Below are positions 4,913 through 5,693 of a DNA stretch of 5,693 nt, one piece after another (position 1 is the first letter of the stretch; each line of letters opens with the position of its first letter). The position numbers and the translations under genes are program-made. The notes below the pieces were generated by a model that had not been told where the DNA came from, did no database searches, and was given only the letters and a program-made list of their open reading frames with translations. Source of the stretch: Paracoccaceae bacterium (GTDB lineage: Bacteria > Pseudomonadota > Alphaproteobacteria > Rhodobacterales > Rhodobacteraceae). The stretch spans positions 14,662-20,354 of the forward strand of contig PARX01000040.1 in the NCBI GenBank assembly GCA_002712045.1. The letters run 5' to 3'.

Positions 4913-5446
4913 TTACTTCTTCTTGCCTTCTTTTCTAAAGATATATTCATCCTTATATTTAATTCCTTTACCCTTATAAGGTTCTGGCTTTCGCCAGGCG
5001 CGAATATTAGCTGCGACTTGACCCACTAACTGTGAATCAATACCCTCTACAATCACCTCTGTTTGCTTAGGAGCGGTAACTGTCACACCTTGAGGAACTT
5101 CGAAATCCACATCATGCGATAAACCAAGGCTCAATTTCAGCACATTTCCTTGCATCTGTGCTCTGTATCCAACCCCATTTATTTCTAGTTCCTTTTTAAA
5201 GCCAGTAGTAACGCCAGTCACACAATTTGACACGCAAGTTCGTGACATTCCCCACTGCTGTTTAGCTCTCTTTGAGGAACCACGAGGGAGTACCGTTACA
5301 ATATTACCATCAACTTTCAGATCAACATCATCAGTTGCCTTAAAACTCAAAACACCTTTTGGACCCTTCACTTCAATGGTTTGTCCAGTCACAACTGCCG
5401 TAACTCCTGAAGGCAACTCAACCGGTTTTTTTCCAATTCGAGACAT
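4913..5446 (-). CDS. rplF: 50S ribosomal protein L6
   Basis: L6 binds 23S rRNA near the sarcin-ricin loop and the GTPase-associated region, and is needed late in 50S assembly. The 177-residue product has the duplicated alpha/beta L6 domains, with the start MSRIGKKPVELPSGV, the central segment ELEINGVGYRAQ (86-97) and the C-terminal signature PEPYKGKGIKY (154-164), followed by a basic tail (FRKEGKKK). The ATG at 5446 gives the standard family start. Its ribosome binding site AGGAG (5457-5453) begins inside the TAG stop of rpsH, 6 nt before the ATG. Two cysteines, C71 and C75, lie in the inter-domain segment WGMSRTCVSNCVTG. Cysteine is not typical there in the sequences I recall, but the position is not catalytic. 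Confidence 0.98.
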   Translation of the reverse strand: MSRIGKKPVELPSGVTAVVTGQTIEVKGPKGVLSFKATDDVDLKVDGNIVTVLPRGSSKRAKQQWGMSRTCVSNCVTGVTTGFKKELEINGVGYRAQMQGNVLKLSLGLSHDVDFEVPQGVTVTAPKQTEVIVEGIDSQLVGQVAANIRAWRKPEPYKGKGIKYKDEYIFRKEGKKK

Positions 5447-5455
5447 TTTACACTC

Positions 5456-5693
5456 CTAGAAGACAGTACAGAGCACTTCACCGCCAACATTAGCGGATCT
5501 TGCTGCTGCATCAGACATTACTCCACTTGGTGTGGATACAATTGCTATTCCTAAACCTTGCCGAACCGATGGAATATCTTTAACCCCAGCATAAACCCTA
5601 CGACCAGGAGTCGATACTCGTTTGAGTTCTTTGATAACTGGAGTCCCATCAAAATATTTTAAACTAATTTGAAGCTCAGGATGGCCATTTTCA
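5456..5693 (-). CDS. rpsH: 30S ribosomal protein S8, C-terminal part (cut by window edge)
   Basis: The window holds the last 78 codons and the TAG stop; the 5' end lies beyond position 5693. S8 binds helix 21 of 16S rRNA and is central to 30S assembly. In E. coli it also represses the spc operon by binding its mRNA. The visible part begins ENGHPELQISLKYFDGTPVI, continues KELKRVSTPGRRVYAG and ends with the S8 C-terminal signature running through GIAIVSTPSGVMSDAAARSA to GGEVLCTVF. S8 is usually about 130 residues, so roughly 50 are missing only because of the window edge. The reading frame is clean. The TAG overlaps the rplF ribosome binding site, and 9 bp separate the two genes. Confidence 0.97.
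   Translation of the reverse strand, partial: ENGHPELQISLKYFDGTPVIKELKRVSTPGRRVYAGVKDIPSVRQGLGIAIVSTPSGVMSDAAARSANVGGEVLCTVF

Noticed and set aside
1..5693. Mobile element, CRISPR array, phage or defence genes
   Set aside because: Every coding region is an identified core gene in standard order. No terminal repeats, regularly spaced repeats or transposase-like sequences are present.

Overview
This window is a stretch of bacterial core chromosome. It carries the downstream part of the spc ribosomal-protein operon running into the alpha operon, with every gene on the minus strand. In transcription order (right to left) the genes are rpsH (3' part only), rplF, rplR, rpsE, rpmD, rplO, secY, adk, rpsM, rpsK and rpoA (first nine codons plus two bases). 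I see no mobile element, CRISPR array, tRNA, rRNA or accessory cargo. No gap without a gene exceeds 187 bp.

The organism is most likely an alphaproteobacterium. The order secY-adk-rpsM-rpsK-rpoA, without rpmJ after secY or rpsD after rpsK, is the usual alphaproteobacterial layout. The RpoA start MILKNWQEL fits the alphaproteobacterial MIxKNWxELI pattern. From memory, SecY (MTSAAEQMAANMSW), L30, L18 and a four-cysteine Adk LID look most like Rhodobacterales proteins. The DNA is AT-rich, near 40% G+C in three sampled lines, which suggests a low-GC, perhaps marine, relative of that group. This placement is inference and was not tested by a search.

Layout: 5456-5693 to 3774 is a tightly packed block (rpsH-rplF-rplR-rpsE-rpmD) with spacers of 3-11 bp, in which stop codons often overlap the next Shine-Dalgarno sequence. 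A 110-bp spacer (3664-3773) precedes rplO, and a 106-bp spacer (3081-3186) separates rplO from secY. secY and adk overlap by 4 bp (ATGA). A 187-bp spacer (906-1092) separates adk from rpsM; it holds a possible extended -10 promoter and two hairpins with complementary loops. rpsM and rpsK are 11 bp apart. A 106-bp leader (30-135) before rpoA has two candidate hairpins, a 10-codon ORF and two consecutive in-frame SD-plus-ATG starts.

The genes make small-subunit proteins S8, S5, S13 and S11, large-subunit proteins L6, L18, L30 and L15, the SecY translocon channel, adenylate kinase and the RNA polymerase alpha subunit. This links ribosome assembly, protein export, adenylate balance and transcription in one growth-related transcription unit. 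I found no undescribed protein system. What deserves a second look is the structure in the intergenic leaders.
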